Source: UBA1268 sp002694955
GTDB lineage: Bacteria; Planctomycetota; Planctomycetia; Pirellulales; UBA1268
Direction: 5' to 3'
NCBI GenBank assembly: GCA_028066355.1
Contig: JALCBP010000004.1
Span: forward strand, 15,844 to 79,843
Length of the DNA stretch: 64,000 nt
The number at the start of each line of letters is the position of its first letter. Position 1 is the stretch's first letter. Shown one piece after another: positions 36,021 to 44,045 of the stretch. Made by a program: the position numbers and the translations under genes. The notes under the pieces are model-generated. The model made no database searches and was not told the origin of the DNA. It was given only the letters and a program-made list of their open reading frames with translations.

Positions 36021-36217
36021 GTGGCTGTCCAGTACTCCTCACTCAAAAGTTTTTATTAGTATATGAAATCCGAGAGTTCTGCAGGAATACACACGGTGAT
36101 TCGAGTGACGGTACATTTCTTTGGAGCTGTAAACACTTAATGTTAAACTTAATCGTACGGTTTGGCACAGGTTGCCTAGCACGGGGTGCCTATACTGCTT
36201 TGATAAACAAGTTCGTT

Positions 36218-36694
36218 ATGACAAAAATTTATGCAGCGTTGTTCTGTTGCTTGCCTCTTTCAATTGCTTTTGCAAATGGGCGCGATCAAGATCCGACCAA
36301 GGTAGAGTTCTTCGAGCGTCTGTACAAAATGGATATTCAAGGAGTGAAGCCTTACGAGGAATATCAAGGTCCGGACACCTTCTATTCAGAGATCGCAAGG
36401 CATTCCACAGGTTGCGCACACTGCCGTTGAAAAAAAATTGGATGGAAGCAGAACGACAAGAGATTTTCTTATGCGACCATGATTAAGGGTGGTGAGATAT
36501 CACGTGATTGGGGTGTGATGGTAACAAGAGTTCCCGTGGCTCTGCAAAAAGCTCAGTCGGTAGAAGAAAGAAAAGCAATCTGCCAATTAATTGAGACGAA
36601 GTTTGTAGTAATTTCATACGATGGTGATATTTCTTTTCCGGAGGTTGGAACATCCGGTCGTAAAAAGACCAAGCCTGTGCAGCCGAATCTCTAA
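36218..36694 (+). pseudogene. Secreted protein gene with one in-frame TGA (nonsense mutation or possible recoding)
   Basis: From the ATG at 36218 (an upstream in-frame ATG lies at 36140) the frame encodes a signal peptide, KIYAALFCCLPLSIAFA, and a hydrophilic domain up to TGCAHCR. Then comes TGA at 36428-36430, and the same frame continues open for 88 codons to TAA at 36694. The second part (IKGGEISRDWGVMVTRVP, then EERKAICQLIETKFVVISYDGD) looks like ordinary protein, so one gene of about 158 codons interrupted once is the simplest reading. TGA is a normal stop elsewhere in this window, so global recoding is excluded. Family unknown. Either half could instead be an independent small gene. Confidence 0.5.
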
Positions 36695-36769
36695 TACGAG
36701 ACATTGGCGTTATAGAAGGCCCTCAATGCCAGTGATCCTGGTTTGATTAGGTGCTATCCACGTGCAATT

Positions 36770-37711
36770 TTATCTTTTGGTGGCTTGAGTGAATCCAGCG
36801 TCGATAAGATCAAGATAGCCAGGTTTCAAGGCACGCGCGTCATAGCCACGAGATGATAATATTCGCGCCGCCTCGAGGCAGCGGCTGCCGGATAGACAGT
36901 GACAGTAGATTATTTTATTGCCGGGAAGACAGTCGTCTAAATTGTGCTCGGTAGTGGTTCGAAGTTCGCTGAGAGGGAGAGACTGCGCAAGAGATAGATG
37001 ACCACGTGACCATTCCGTTGCCTCACGAACATCTATGAGAATAGCATCTTGAGCCATTACGTCGTGCTTTACCTTGGCAAGCGTGTCCTCCGTGTGGGTT
37101 TCGGCAAGGACATGCGTACCTGTTCCAATAACAATTGCTATCAGAAGCCCTGTTGTTTTGCATGTGTTTCCAGAAGACGGCGACTGATTCCATGGCATTT
37201 TTGCAATGACCATTCCCATTCCGCATGTGTCTGTGGTTCCAGCAAAAACAAGACCTGCTCCGATGAATCCGGCAAGACATAGGCCAAAACATTTGACCTC
37301 GGTGGTTCCGCCAAATGATGCGAGGAGGACACCACTAAACACAAGTAATCCCGCTGCGATACGGACCTGTCTCTCAAGAGATATCGTTTTGCGTCCTCGA
37401 ACAACCGGGAGGCCTGCGGCCTCACAGGCGACGGTTCCTCCATCAACATTAATAGCCTTTTCAAACCCAGCAGCGAGCATCGCATCACAGGCCTTTTTGC
37501 TGCGACCTCCAGACTGACAAACAAAGTACAGGAGACCATCTTTACCAGGACTCGATGCCAGTGACGTAGCGTCAAGGCGATCAAGCGGTATGTTCTCTGC
37601 ATTCTGGATATGGAGGTCGCTGAACTCCCTTGGTGTACGGACGTCGATAACCCTGATGGAGTTATTTTCGAGGCGGTCGAGAAGTTCTTGAGGAGAAATG
37701 TTTTCAGCCAT
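36770..37711 (-). CDS. Rhodanese - DUF2892 - rhodanese fusion protein
   Basis: A 313-residue protein. The first rhodanese domain (about residues 5-105) has the active-site loop FVCQSGGRSKKAC. It is followed by two membrane segments of DUF2892/YgaP type (ISLERQVRIAAGLLVFSGVL and the next CLAGFIGAGLVFAG), a third hydrophobic stretch near 186-203 that could be a membrane anchor, and a second rhodanese domain (about 215-310) with IYCHCLSGSRCLEAA. YgaP-like proteins are membrane sulfurtransferases. Two catalytic loops on one chain, both with cysteines, suggest sulfane-sulfur transfer, perhaps across the membrane. Sulfur source unknown. Confidence 0.85.
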   Translation of the reverse strand: MAENISPQELLDRLENNSIRVIDVRTPREFSDLHIQNAENIPLDRLDATSLASSPGKDGLLYFVCQSGGRSKKACDAMLAAGFEKAINVDGGTVACEAAGLPVVRGRKTISLERQVRIAAGLLVFSGVLLASFGGTTEVKCFGLCLAGFIGAGLVFAGTTDTCGMGMVIAKMPWNQSPSSGNTCKTTGLLIAIVIGTGTHVLAETHTEDTLAKVKHDVMAQDAILIDVREATEWSRGHLSLAQSLPLSELRTTTEHNLDDCLPGNKIIYCHCLSGSRCLEAARILSSRGYDARALKPGYLDLIDAGFTQATKR

Positions 37712-38021
37712 TTGTTTTTCCTTTTGGAAACGCTACTTGCTTGTGACATTCTTAACGATCGGGTGGATACGGAAACTAGTAGTTATTTAAAGATATAGGC
37801 TTCTTTTGGCTGTTTCGTACATTGGTCTATGAAGTCACTGTTATTTTGTCAAACTGCTGGAAGAAGTAGAAGCGACCGTAATGTATTTTTTGATGACACG
37901 GTAGTTTGTTGGCTCTTGGGGGAGTGATACCGATAAGTTTATTCACCGCATTTACACTGCCATCTCACGTTCTACGAGAGTATTTCCAATTCTGTTTTGA
38001 GTAAGAACAAGGAATTCTTAG
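37712..38021. promoter_or_regulatory. Divergent promoter region
   Basis: 310 bp between the rhodanese fusion (-) and the Nramp-like gene (+). No coding frame or repeat found. It should hold both promoters; no confident consensus boxes were identified. Confidence 0.35.
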
Positions 38022-39710
38022 ATGAGTTCAGAAAAAAAAACACATGATCGTCTTGCTTCGGAAAGATCACAACTTGAAGAAGCTCAAGCTGCTGGTTTTC
38101 GTCGTACTCTGGCAACGTATACGCGACTGTCGGGCCCTGGCTGGCTGCAATCAGCTATAACGCTTGGTGGCGGATCTCTGGCTGGATCACTTTATTTAGG
38201 TGTTATTGGTGGGTATGAATTTCTTTGGTTGCAGCCTCTCATGATGATGCTCGGGATCGTAATGCTTTCAGCGATCGCTTACGTTACCCTGTCGACAGGA
38301 AAACGACCGTTTCAGGCCATGAATGAGCATGTAAGTCCGGTGCTCGGTTGGGGCTGGCTTGTTGCTGCAATGATGGCAAATCTGGTCTGGGCGATGCCGC
38401 AGTTCTCGTTAGGGACAGCAGCACTCCAGCAGAATTTATTTCCACAATATCTTGCTGGTGATTCTGCAAAACTAATTTGTGTTCTTTGTTTATTTCTACT
38501 CGCTGCAATGGTGGTCTGGTTTTATGACTCGCCTGGATGGGGAGTTCGGATCTTTGAGTGGTCCCTAAAGGCAATGGTCGGGCTTGTTGTACTCAGTTTT
38601 TTTGGTGTTGTAGTAGCGATGTCCTGGAAAGGCGAGTTGGAGTGGGTGAGCATCGGGAAAGGTTTTGTGCCAGACTTTAGCCTTCTTTGGCGTCCGGTCA
38701 CCGGATTGCAGAGTTTCATTGATGAATCAAGTGCTCCTGATTTTTGGACCGCAACTATTCTTCGCGCCCAACGTGAACGGATGATAGCCGCAGCTGCTAC
38801 TGCGGTTGGGATCAATATGACTTTTCTCTTGCCATACTCGATGCTGCGCAAGGGCTGGGATCGATCTTTCCGGGGCCTAGCCGCTTTTGATCTATCGACA
38901 GGTCTTTTCGTTCCGTTTCTTATTGCAACGAGTTGTGTTGTAATTGCTGCTGCCAGCCAGTTTCATGCTCGATTTGATGAAAAACTTATCAGTCAACCTG
39001 CAGCTGATATTAACGGTTCCTATAGAGACAATCTTGAAAAAAGGGTGAAAGCAGACGCGGGTTCAGCGGATGGTTCCATTCTTAGTCGATCAGAGCTGGA
39101 TGCAAAAATCGATGCTCTGCCAAGAGTAGATAGAAAACTCGCATATATGTTGATTAAGCGGGATTCTCTCGACCTTGCATCTGCCTTAGAAAACTTATTT
39201 GGGAAAGGTGGTCTTACTCAAAAAGTTTTTGGTATTGGCGTTCTAGGGATGGCTATTTCGACAATTGTAATTTTAATGGTGATTAACGGTTTTTGTGTTA
39301 CTGAGATGACACAGCGAGATGGTGATCGGGTTGTGCAACGCCTTGGAGCGATACTACCCGGCATCGTTGGTGGTCTTGGATTCCTTGCCTTATGGGGAGA
39401 TGATCAGGCACGTTTTTGGCTTGCGGTACCAACAAGTAATTTTGGTATGGTGCTATTGCCGATTGCTTACATCGCCTTCTTTTTCATGATGAACAGTCCA
39501 TCTTTACTCGGCGATGCGATGCCCAGAGGTGTCTTGCGAATTATTGCCAACGTCGTAATGCTTGCGGCGATCAGTGCTGCGAGTATTGGTGCAGGCCTGA
39601 GCGTGTGGGAAAACGTTGGCTGGATTGGTGTCGCCTTTGCTGCTGGATTTGTTGTGATAAGTGTGGTGAATGCCGGGTCAAGGCAAACAGCATTGCTGAA
39701 ACGTCAATAG
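38022..39710 (+). CDS. Nramp-family-like membrane transporter lacking canonical metal motifs
   Basis: A 562-residue polytopic protein with about 11 membrane segments, matching the Nramp-like proteins I recall from planctomycetes. The first helix reads SGPGWLQSAITLGGGSLAGSL; classical Nramp has DPGN at the position of GGGS. The sixth-helix motif MPH appears as FLLPYSM. The residues that bind Mn/Fe in Nramp are thus absent. A soluble insert of about 90 residues (near 315-400, Asp/Lys-rich) interrupts the membrane part. The substrate is probably not the usual divalent metal. The 184-aa gene follows by 14 nt. Confidence 0.75.
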   Translation: MSSEKKTHDRLASERSQLEEAQAAGFRRTLATYTRLSGPGWLQSAITLGGGSLAGSLYLGVIGGYEFLWLQPLMMMLGIVMLSAIAYVTLSTGKRPFQAMNEHVSPVLGWGWLVAAMMANLVWAMPQFSLGTAALQQNLFPQYLAGDSAKLICVLCLFLLAAMVVWFYDSPGWGVRIFEWSLKAMVGLVVLSFFGVVVAMSWKGELEWVSIGKGFVPDFSLLWRPVTGLQSFIDESSAPDFWTATILRAQRERMIAAAATAVGINMTFLLPYSMLRKGWDRSFRGLAAFDLSTGLFVPFLIATSCVVIAAASQFHARFDEKLISQPAADINGSYRDNLEKRVKADAGSADGSILSRSELDAKIDALPRVDRKLAYMLIKRDSLDLASALENLFGKGGLTQKVFGIGVLGMAISTIVILMVINGFCVTEMTQRDGDRVVQRLGAILPGIVGGLGFLALWGDDQARFWLAVPTSNFGMVLLPIAYIAFFFMMNSPSLLGDAMPRGVLRIIANVVMLAAISAASIGAGLSVWENVGWIGVAFAAGFVVISVVNAGSRQTALLKRQ

Positions 39711-39724
39711 GCTTCTAATTCCCA

Positions 39725-40279
39725 ATGCCTTATGAAGATAGTCTTCCACTGGTCGCTTCGCTCTTCTTGCTTGCATCTATTCTTTTTTGGATCTGGCGAT
39801 CAAGTGGACAGAATCAATGGGTGATTGCAGCATTGCTGACTTTTGCAGTGAGTTGCGGGGTGGCGGCAATTGATTTCTTTAGCCAGACTGATCGAGAGCA
39901 GGTAGAACTTTTACTGCCTGATCTCGCTAAGGCTGTCGAGGAAAAGGATCTTGAGACGCTGCTCAGTGCGATTGCTCCTGAAATACGTCCGGTTCAAGAG
40001 CAGGCGGAGAAAGCGGTTCGAGAGGTTAGGCCGAGTCAGGTTCTCATAACTCGTCTTGATGTGGATGTTTCGTACGACAAGGAACTTCCAGTGGCTGTAG
40101 CCGAACTACTTGTTCGTGTCAGAGGCAAAATTATCGGAAGAGAAGAGGGAGTCGGAATCGTCAGTGCCACTGTGACACTGGAAAAACGTAACCGGTGGGT
40201 TGTAACAGAATGTATTGTGAAACCGGCTGATCTCGGGTATGAGAGAAAAACAACACGGGCCGGACAGGTCAAACGTTGA
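39725..40279 (+). CDS. Membrane-anchored protein of unknown function, downstream of the Nramp-like gene
   Basis: A 184-residue protein with two N-terminal membrane segments (about residues 7-24 and 31-50), then a soluble domain with an acidic helix (LLPDLAKAVEEKDLETLLSA) and a beta-rich end (ITRLDVDVSYDKELPVAVAE). The soluble part has the alternating pattern of small SnoaL/NTF2-like domains, but I cannot confirm that. Spacing of 14 nt to the transporter gene indicates one operon. It ends within a strong terminator hairpin. Confidence 0.65.
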   Translation: MPYEDSLPLVASLFLLASILFWIWRSSGQNQWVIAALLTFAVSCGVAAIDFFSQTDREQVELLLPDLAKAVEEKDLETLLSAIAPEIRPVQEQAEKAVREVRPSQVLITRLDVDVSYDKELPVAVAELLVRVRGKIIGREEGVGIVSATVTLEKRNRWVVTECIVKPADLGYERKTTRAGQVKR

Positions 40280-40292
40280 CCGCCGGCCCGTG
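40254..40292. terminator. Strong terminator hairpin between convergent genes
   Basis: A perfect 10-bp outer stem, CACGGGCCGG (40254-40263) with CCGGCCCGTG (40283-40292), encloses a second 6-bp stem, GGTCAA (40267-40272) with TTGACC (40276-40281). It overlaps the stop codon of the 39725-40279 gene. There is no T-run directly after it, but the symmetry and the convergent setting fit a bidirectional terminator. Confidence 0.65.
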
Positions 40293-40314
40293 CCGCTACC
40301 AGTTATTTCTTGAG

Positions 40315-41403
40315 CTAAGAGTTTGATCGCAGCACATTCTCTAAACTAAATGCGGCATCAAAATCTTTTCCTTGTTCCTCAATAACGGTTTTATAATTAC
40401 CAATCTGATTGTTAATTTCCTCAATCAGTCCAGGTTTAGTAGTGAGGCTGGGGGTTTTCATGATGCTGGCCTGTATTGCCGTGAGGCCTTCCTCGTAAGC
40501 AGATTGTGCTGCTTCAAAGTCACCAGCCTCGGCCGCACGACTTGCTCTTTGCAGGGATTCTCGTGCCTTCATGCCGTCTGGCGTTGAGCCGATTGCTGAG
40601 ATAGCCATCCAGTAGTCGTAGTTGAGCACGTCACGGCACGAGCTGATGCCACGATAGTTTTCTTTGGCATCTTGAAGAACAGCACACAAATTTTCTGCTA
40701 TCTCGCGTTGAGGTTCGGCGAGAGTACTCGCTGCCATTTCCCATGAGACTGAAGAGGCGTTCTTCGCTTGTACGGCGAGGGACGCCTGCTCCTCTGTTCT
40801 ATTTTCAGGAGCTATCTGCAAAGCAGCCTGTTGCTCCGGTGGGAGTGATTGCACGCGAAGGGAATGGACCGTTTTACGAGCTTCACCAAGCATATCGGTC
40901 AGTTTTTCTTCAAGACGCTCAATCCGCATTCTTTCTGCGCTATGAATCCAGAGAGGTAGCGATTTACCTCGAATCAGTACAAAGCGGGTGGCCAATGCCT
41001 TCCCTTCTTTGTGTACTGCTTCCCACGCTTCTTGTGTACTAGGACTAAAGTCTCGATTGTTTTCGAGTGCGTTAACTTTTCGCAATGCTGTCAGCATTGG
41101 CTGTGCTGCATCGATCAATGCCATGCCCTGTGTGTCAGAATCCAAATTAGTCGCTGGTGCAAAACCAGCTATAGATCGCTTCATTAAGGACTTACTTGCC
41201 GAAGCAGTAGAGAGTACAGTGCCGGGCATTTGTGCAAAAGCAAAGAGCAGCCCTGTAATTACCATGCAGATACCAAGAATTACTTCCTCGGTGAATAGCA
41301 CACGGCTTGGATGTACGAGCTCATCTGTAACATCTTTCAGACTGTGTTCTTGTTGAGGTGCTGGATTTTTTCGATTACCCAATCGAGATGTTGCAAAAAA
41401 CAT
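40315..41403 (-). CDS. Membrane-anchored helical protein of unknown function
   Basis: A 362-residue protein: a polar cytoplasmic N-terminus of about 38 residues, one membrane segment (VILGICMVITGLLFAFA near 41-57), and a long, mostly helical extracytoplasmic domain rich in Ala, Glu and Leu. The C-terminal region (SLQRASRAAEAGDFEAAQSAYEEGL) resembles a tetratricopeptide-like helix pair. No family recognised. It converges on the Nramp-like operon and has its own promoter region upstream (41404-41760). Confidence 0.7.
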   Translation of the reverse strand: MFFATSRLGNRKNPAPQQEHSLKDVTDELVHPSRVLFTEEVILGICMVITGLLFAFAQMPGTVLSTASASKSLMKRSIAGFAPATNLDSDTQGMALIDAAQPMLTALRKVNALENNRDFSPSTQEAWEAVHKEGKALATRFVLIRGKSLPLWIHSAERMRIERLEEKLTDMLGEARKTVHSLRVQSLPPEQQAALQIAPENRTEEQASLAVQAKNASSVSWEMAASTLAEPQREIAENLCAVLQDAKENYRGISSCRDVLNYDYWMAISAIGSTPDGMKARESLQRASRAAEAGDFEAAQSAYEEGLTAIQASIMKTPSLTTKPGLIEEINNQIGNYKTVIEEQGKDFDAAFSLENVLRSNS

Positions 41404-41760
41404 GTCAGGGTCCCTTTCTGCTGGTATGAAGCTCGGTAAGTGGGGATGGAGTGTTCCATTTGGAAACGTGGTTAGCCCAACTCACCGCTCTTCGTTTTAA
41501 CTTGATGGCATGCCCCTGACTGCCGCCAACAAGTTCGTTTGATGAAAGATATGCAACTCGCGAAAACTCAAATCAACACCGAATGAAAAACGTTTCACAA
41601 GTTTCCGTGAAATCCGAGTGAAATGGGTATTACACAGGAAAATTTAGGCTTTTTTCAAATGAGACACTTGGGAGAACAGAGCCATCCTGGTTGATGAAGG
41701 CCTTAGTACAAGAAGTATTTGTCGTTATGTCGTGTATTTAATTTTCACGTTTGTGCGGGT
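41404..41760. other. Intergenic region
   Basis: 357 bp between two minus-strand genes with no supported frame. It contains TTTCAC (41593-41598) followed by two GTGAAA copies (41607-41612 and 41618-41623), a possible small operator-like inverted repeat upstream of the helical protein gene. Significance uncertain. Confidence 0.3.
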
Positions 41761-42807
41761 TCATGTTTTTTGCGTCCGAATAAGATCGTCACAAAGATCT
41801 CTATTTGGAGTTATGGATTTCTTTTCGAGTTCTGAATGGTACCCACGAACCGCTTCTTCCGGGGACAACGCATCATCGATAACGGCTCGAAGAAATCGGA
41901 TGAACAAGCGTTGGTCCTCAGCAGAATTTATTTTTCTGCCAAAAATAGCAGCACGAGCACCATGTTTTTTGGCATTCGCAGCCAGCGTGAATGCATCGCA
42001 TGTTGTTCCTGAGCTGCCTCCCAAAACTCCAACAATAAGACTTTTGTCATAGTTTACCAATTGTTCCATGACAGCAGGTCGCAGGTAAGGAATCTTGAGA
42101 AAGAGGGGTCTGTTTTTTTGTGGGATGCCTGCGAGACAGCGGACAGCTTGGTCCGCAATGAAACGATCGAGATCTGGGATCTGCCTACGACTCTCCTCAC
42201 AGTTTGGATAAAAAATTTCAAGAAAGTGCTTGAAGTTATTCAGTTCGGCATCGAGTCGAAAATTTTTATATGCATCAAGCATCGGCCGGTCGATGTTGGC
42301 TCGATCATTAAGCGTCAGGGAGAACAGACCAAGATTTGAACCGGGAACCGCATCCGAACTGGTGGCATCTGTTATGTTCTCAGTAGGGTTCTGGCCGTAC
42401 TGAGCTTCTTTTATCGTGCAGGTCGAAAAAGGTAGTGGGGGTTGTGTTGAATAACTACCGGTACCGGCAGATAGCCAGATGTCCGTTGTGTCATTCATTC
42501 GGACTGCTGGAGTGACGGAAGACGACTTGAATATCTTCCAATCAATTGTCAATTGTGCATTGGTGCTTGCACTCATCAGCATGATGTCAATGTTGCCATC
42601 TCCAACAATACCAAGAATCTGCTCTCGGTAGAATTCCATGGTTCGGAATGTTTGGTCTTCAGCGAATGGTTCTGACAAAATGCCAGGTGCAGCTAATCCA
42701 AAGGCCATGTCTGCATCTTTGGCATCGACCAGAATAAAATCGGGACATGACGGATTGGTAAGTATGTTGGTTAGTTTAGTTTCGAGAGATTTCTGAGGAG
42801 TATTCAT
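41761..42807 (-). CDS. Class I aldolase-like TIM-barrel protein
   Basis: A 348-residue protein resembling the aldolase-like proteins I recall in planctomycetes next to sugar kinases. Features: LVDAKDADMAFGLAAPG near residues 28-44, GNIDIMLMSASTNAQL, a candidate Schiff-base lysine in PLFLKIPYLRP near 252-262, and the phosphate-binding-type VGVLGGSSGTTCDAFTLAANAKKHGARAAIFGRKIN near 278-313. The ATG at 42807 was chosen over 42855. It is divergent from a PfkB-type kinase gene across 253 bp, which suits a kinase-then-aldolase sugar pathway. The exact substrate is unknown. Confidence 0.6.
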   Translation of the reverse strand: MNTPQKSLETKLTNILTNPSCPDFILVDAKDADMAFGLAAPGILSEPFAEDQTFRTMEFYREQILGIVGDGNIDIMLMSASTNAQLTIDWKIFKSSSVTPAVRMNDTTDIWLSAGTGSYSTQPPLPFSTCTIKEAQYGQNPTENITDATSSDAVPGSNLGLFSLTLNDRANIDRPMLDAYKNFRLDAELNNFKHFLEIFYPNCEESRRQIPDLDRFIADQAVRCLAGIPQKNRPLFLKIPYLRPAVMEQLVNYDKSLIVGVLGGSSGTTCDAFTLAANAKKHGARAAIFGRKINSAEDQRLFIRFLRAVIDDALSPEEAVRGYHSELEKKSITPNRDLCDDLIRTQKT

Positions 42808-43060
42808 AGCGTATGCGTGTGAATGATCAAATCGGATGAGTAGTTGCCATATCACTCAATCGTGCTGGTGAGAACATTTCTTCTAGTTATTTTGTATGCC
42901 AGAAAGTGAGCTTGAATTGTTCGTAGCTTCTCTTAACGTAACGTATTTATTGAAAAAAGTTTTTTTGGGGTATCTTTTGGTTCCTGTTAGGGAGGCGTTT
43001 CTTGTTCTTATTGCGAGAAGTAATAAAAGAACTCGTCTTTGATCAAGCTAGTGGGGAAAA

Positions 43061-44023
43061 ATGATGGAAAAAAAGTTCGATTGCCTCGTCTGCGGCACTA
43101 CAGTTGTGGATGCAATTGTAAAACCAGTTCCTCTTGAGGACCCCATTGGCAAGGGCGGTTTGCTCCATGTTGGCCCGCTTACTGTCACAACAGGAGGTCT
43201 TGTCTGTAATACAGGAATAGCTATGCAAAGGTTAGGTTTGAAGGTGTCGGCAGCAGGTCTTGTTGGGCAGGATATCTGGGGAGAACTAATCTCGAGTACG
43301 CTATCACAGGAGGGTGTTGATATATCTGGAGTATCGAGACTGAAGGCTACTGCAACGAGCAGTACAGCAGTTCTTATTGATGCTTCAGGTGAACGGACCT
43401 TTGCTCATCATGTTGGCAGTTGTGCCGAATTAAAATCAGGTTTTATATATGACAATCTCAGTCTTTTTGCAGACAGTCGATATGCTCTGTTTGGTTATAT
43501 TGGCCTTTTGCCGGGTATCGAGTTGGAACTTTGTGACGTACTGCGGGAAATTCGTAATACGGGTTGTCGCGTAGCAATTGAAACAGCAGGTGATGGCGGG
43601 AGCCTTGAGAATATTGCGTCTGCTTTACCGTACATTGACTGTTTTGTTCCAAGTATTACTGAGGCAACAAGTCAAACGGGTATTGAAGATCCAAAAAACA
43701 TCATTGAGTACTATCGGTCCTTGGGGGCTCAAGGTCTCGTTGGTGTAAAGATGGGCTCTTCGGGCACTTTACTGAGCCCTATGCACGGCGAATACATTCA
43801 GGTTCCGTGTGTTATCCCGCCTGGCCCAGTTGTTGATACGACAGGTGCTGGAGACTCGTGGCTAGCTGGTTGTTTAACGGGCATTATCCGTGGGGAAAAT
43901 GAATACCGTTCAGCTTTGCTTGGGGCTGCTACAGCAGCTTGCTGTGTCACTGGTCTTGGTGCGACGGATGGCTTGCGAGACTTCGATCAGACACAAAAAT
44001 TAATCAACGATGGTACTAGCTAA
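43061..44023 (+). CDS. PfkB-family carbohydrate kinase
   Basis: A 320-residue ribokinase-like sugar or nucleoside kinase. It has the N-terminal GGLVCNTGIAMQRLGLKV substrate region near residues 46-63, the PfkB signature 2 DTTGAGDSWLAGCLTG near 266-281 (catalytic Asp in GAGD), and VGVKMGSSGTLL before it. It starts at an ATGATG pair at 43061. It is divergently paired with the aldolase-like gene. Family members phosphorylate fructose, ribose, keto-deoxygluconate or adenosine, and the sequence alone does not decide. KDG kinase would fit the nearby uxaC, but this is inference. Confidence 0.88.
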   Translation: MMEKKFDCLVCGTTVVDAIVKPVPLEDPIGKGGLLHVGPLTVTTGGLVCNTGIAMQRLGLKVSAAGLVGQDIWGELISSTLSQEGVDISGVSRLKATATSSTAVLIDASGERTFAHHVGSCAELKSGFIYDNLSLFADSRYALFGYIGLLPGIELELCDVLREIRNTGCRVAIETAGDGGSLENIASALPYIDCFVPSITEATSQTGIEDPKNIIEYYRSLGAQGLVGVKMGSSGTLLSPMHGEYIQVPCVIPPGPVVDTTGAGDSWLAGCLTGIIRGENEYRSALLGAATAACCVTGLGATDGLRDFDQTQKLINDGTS

Positions 44024-44045
44024 CACCACTCGAGTGACAGGTGCT

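Noticed and set aside
36172..36486. Alternative frame over the TGA-interrupted gene
   Set aside because: Lacks a signal peptide and domain; the frame with the single TGA has a clean signal peptide and sensible composition.
44027..44036. CACTCGAGTG palindrome between convergent genes
   Set aside because: Ten bases without loop or T-run; not a convincing terminator or operator.
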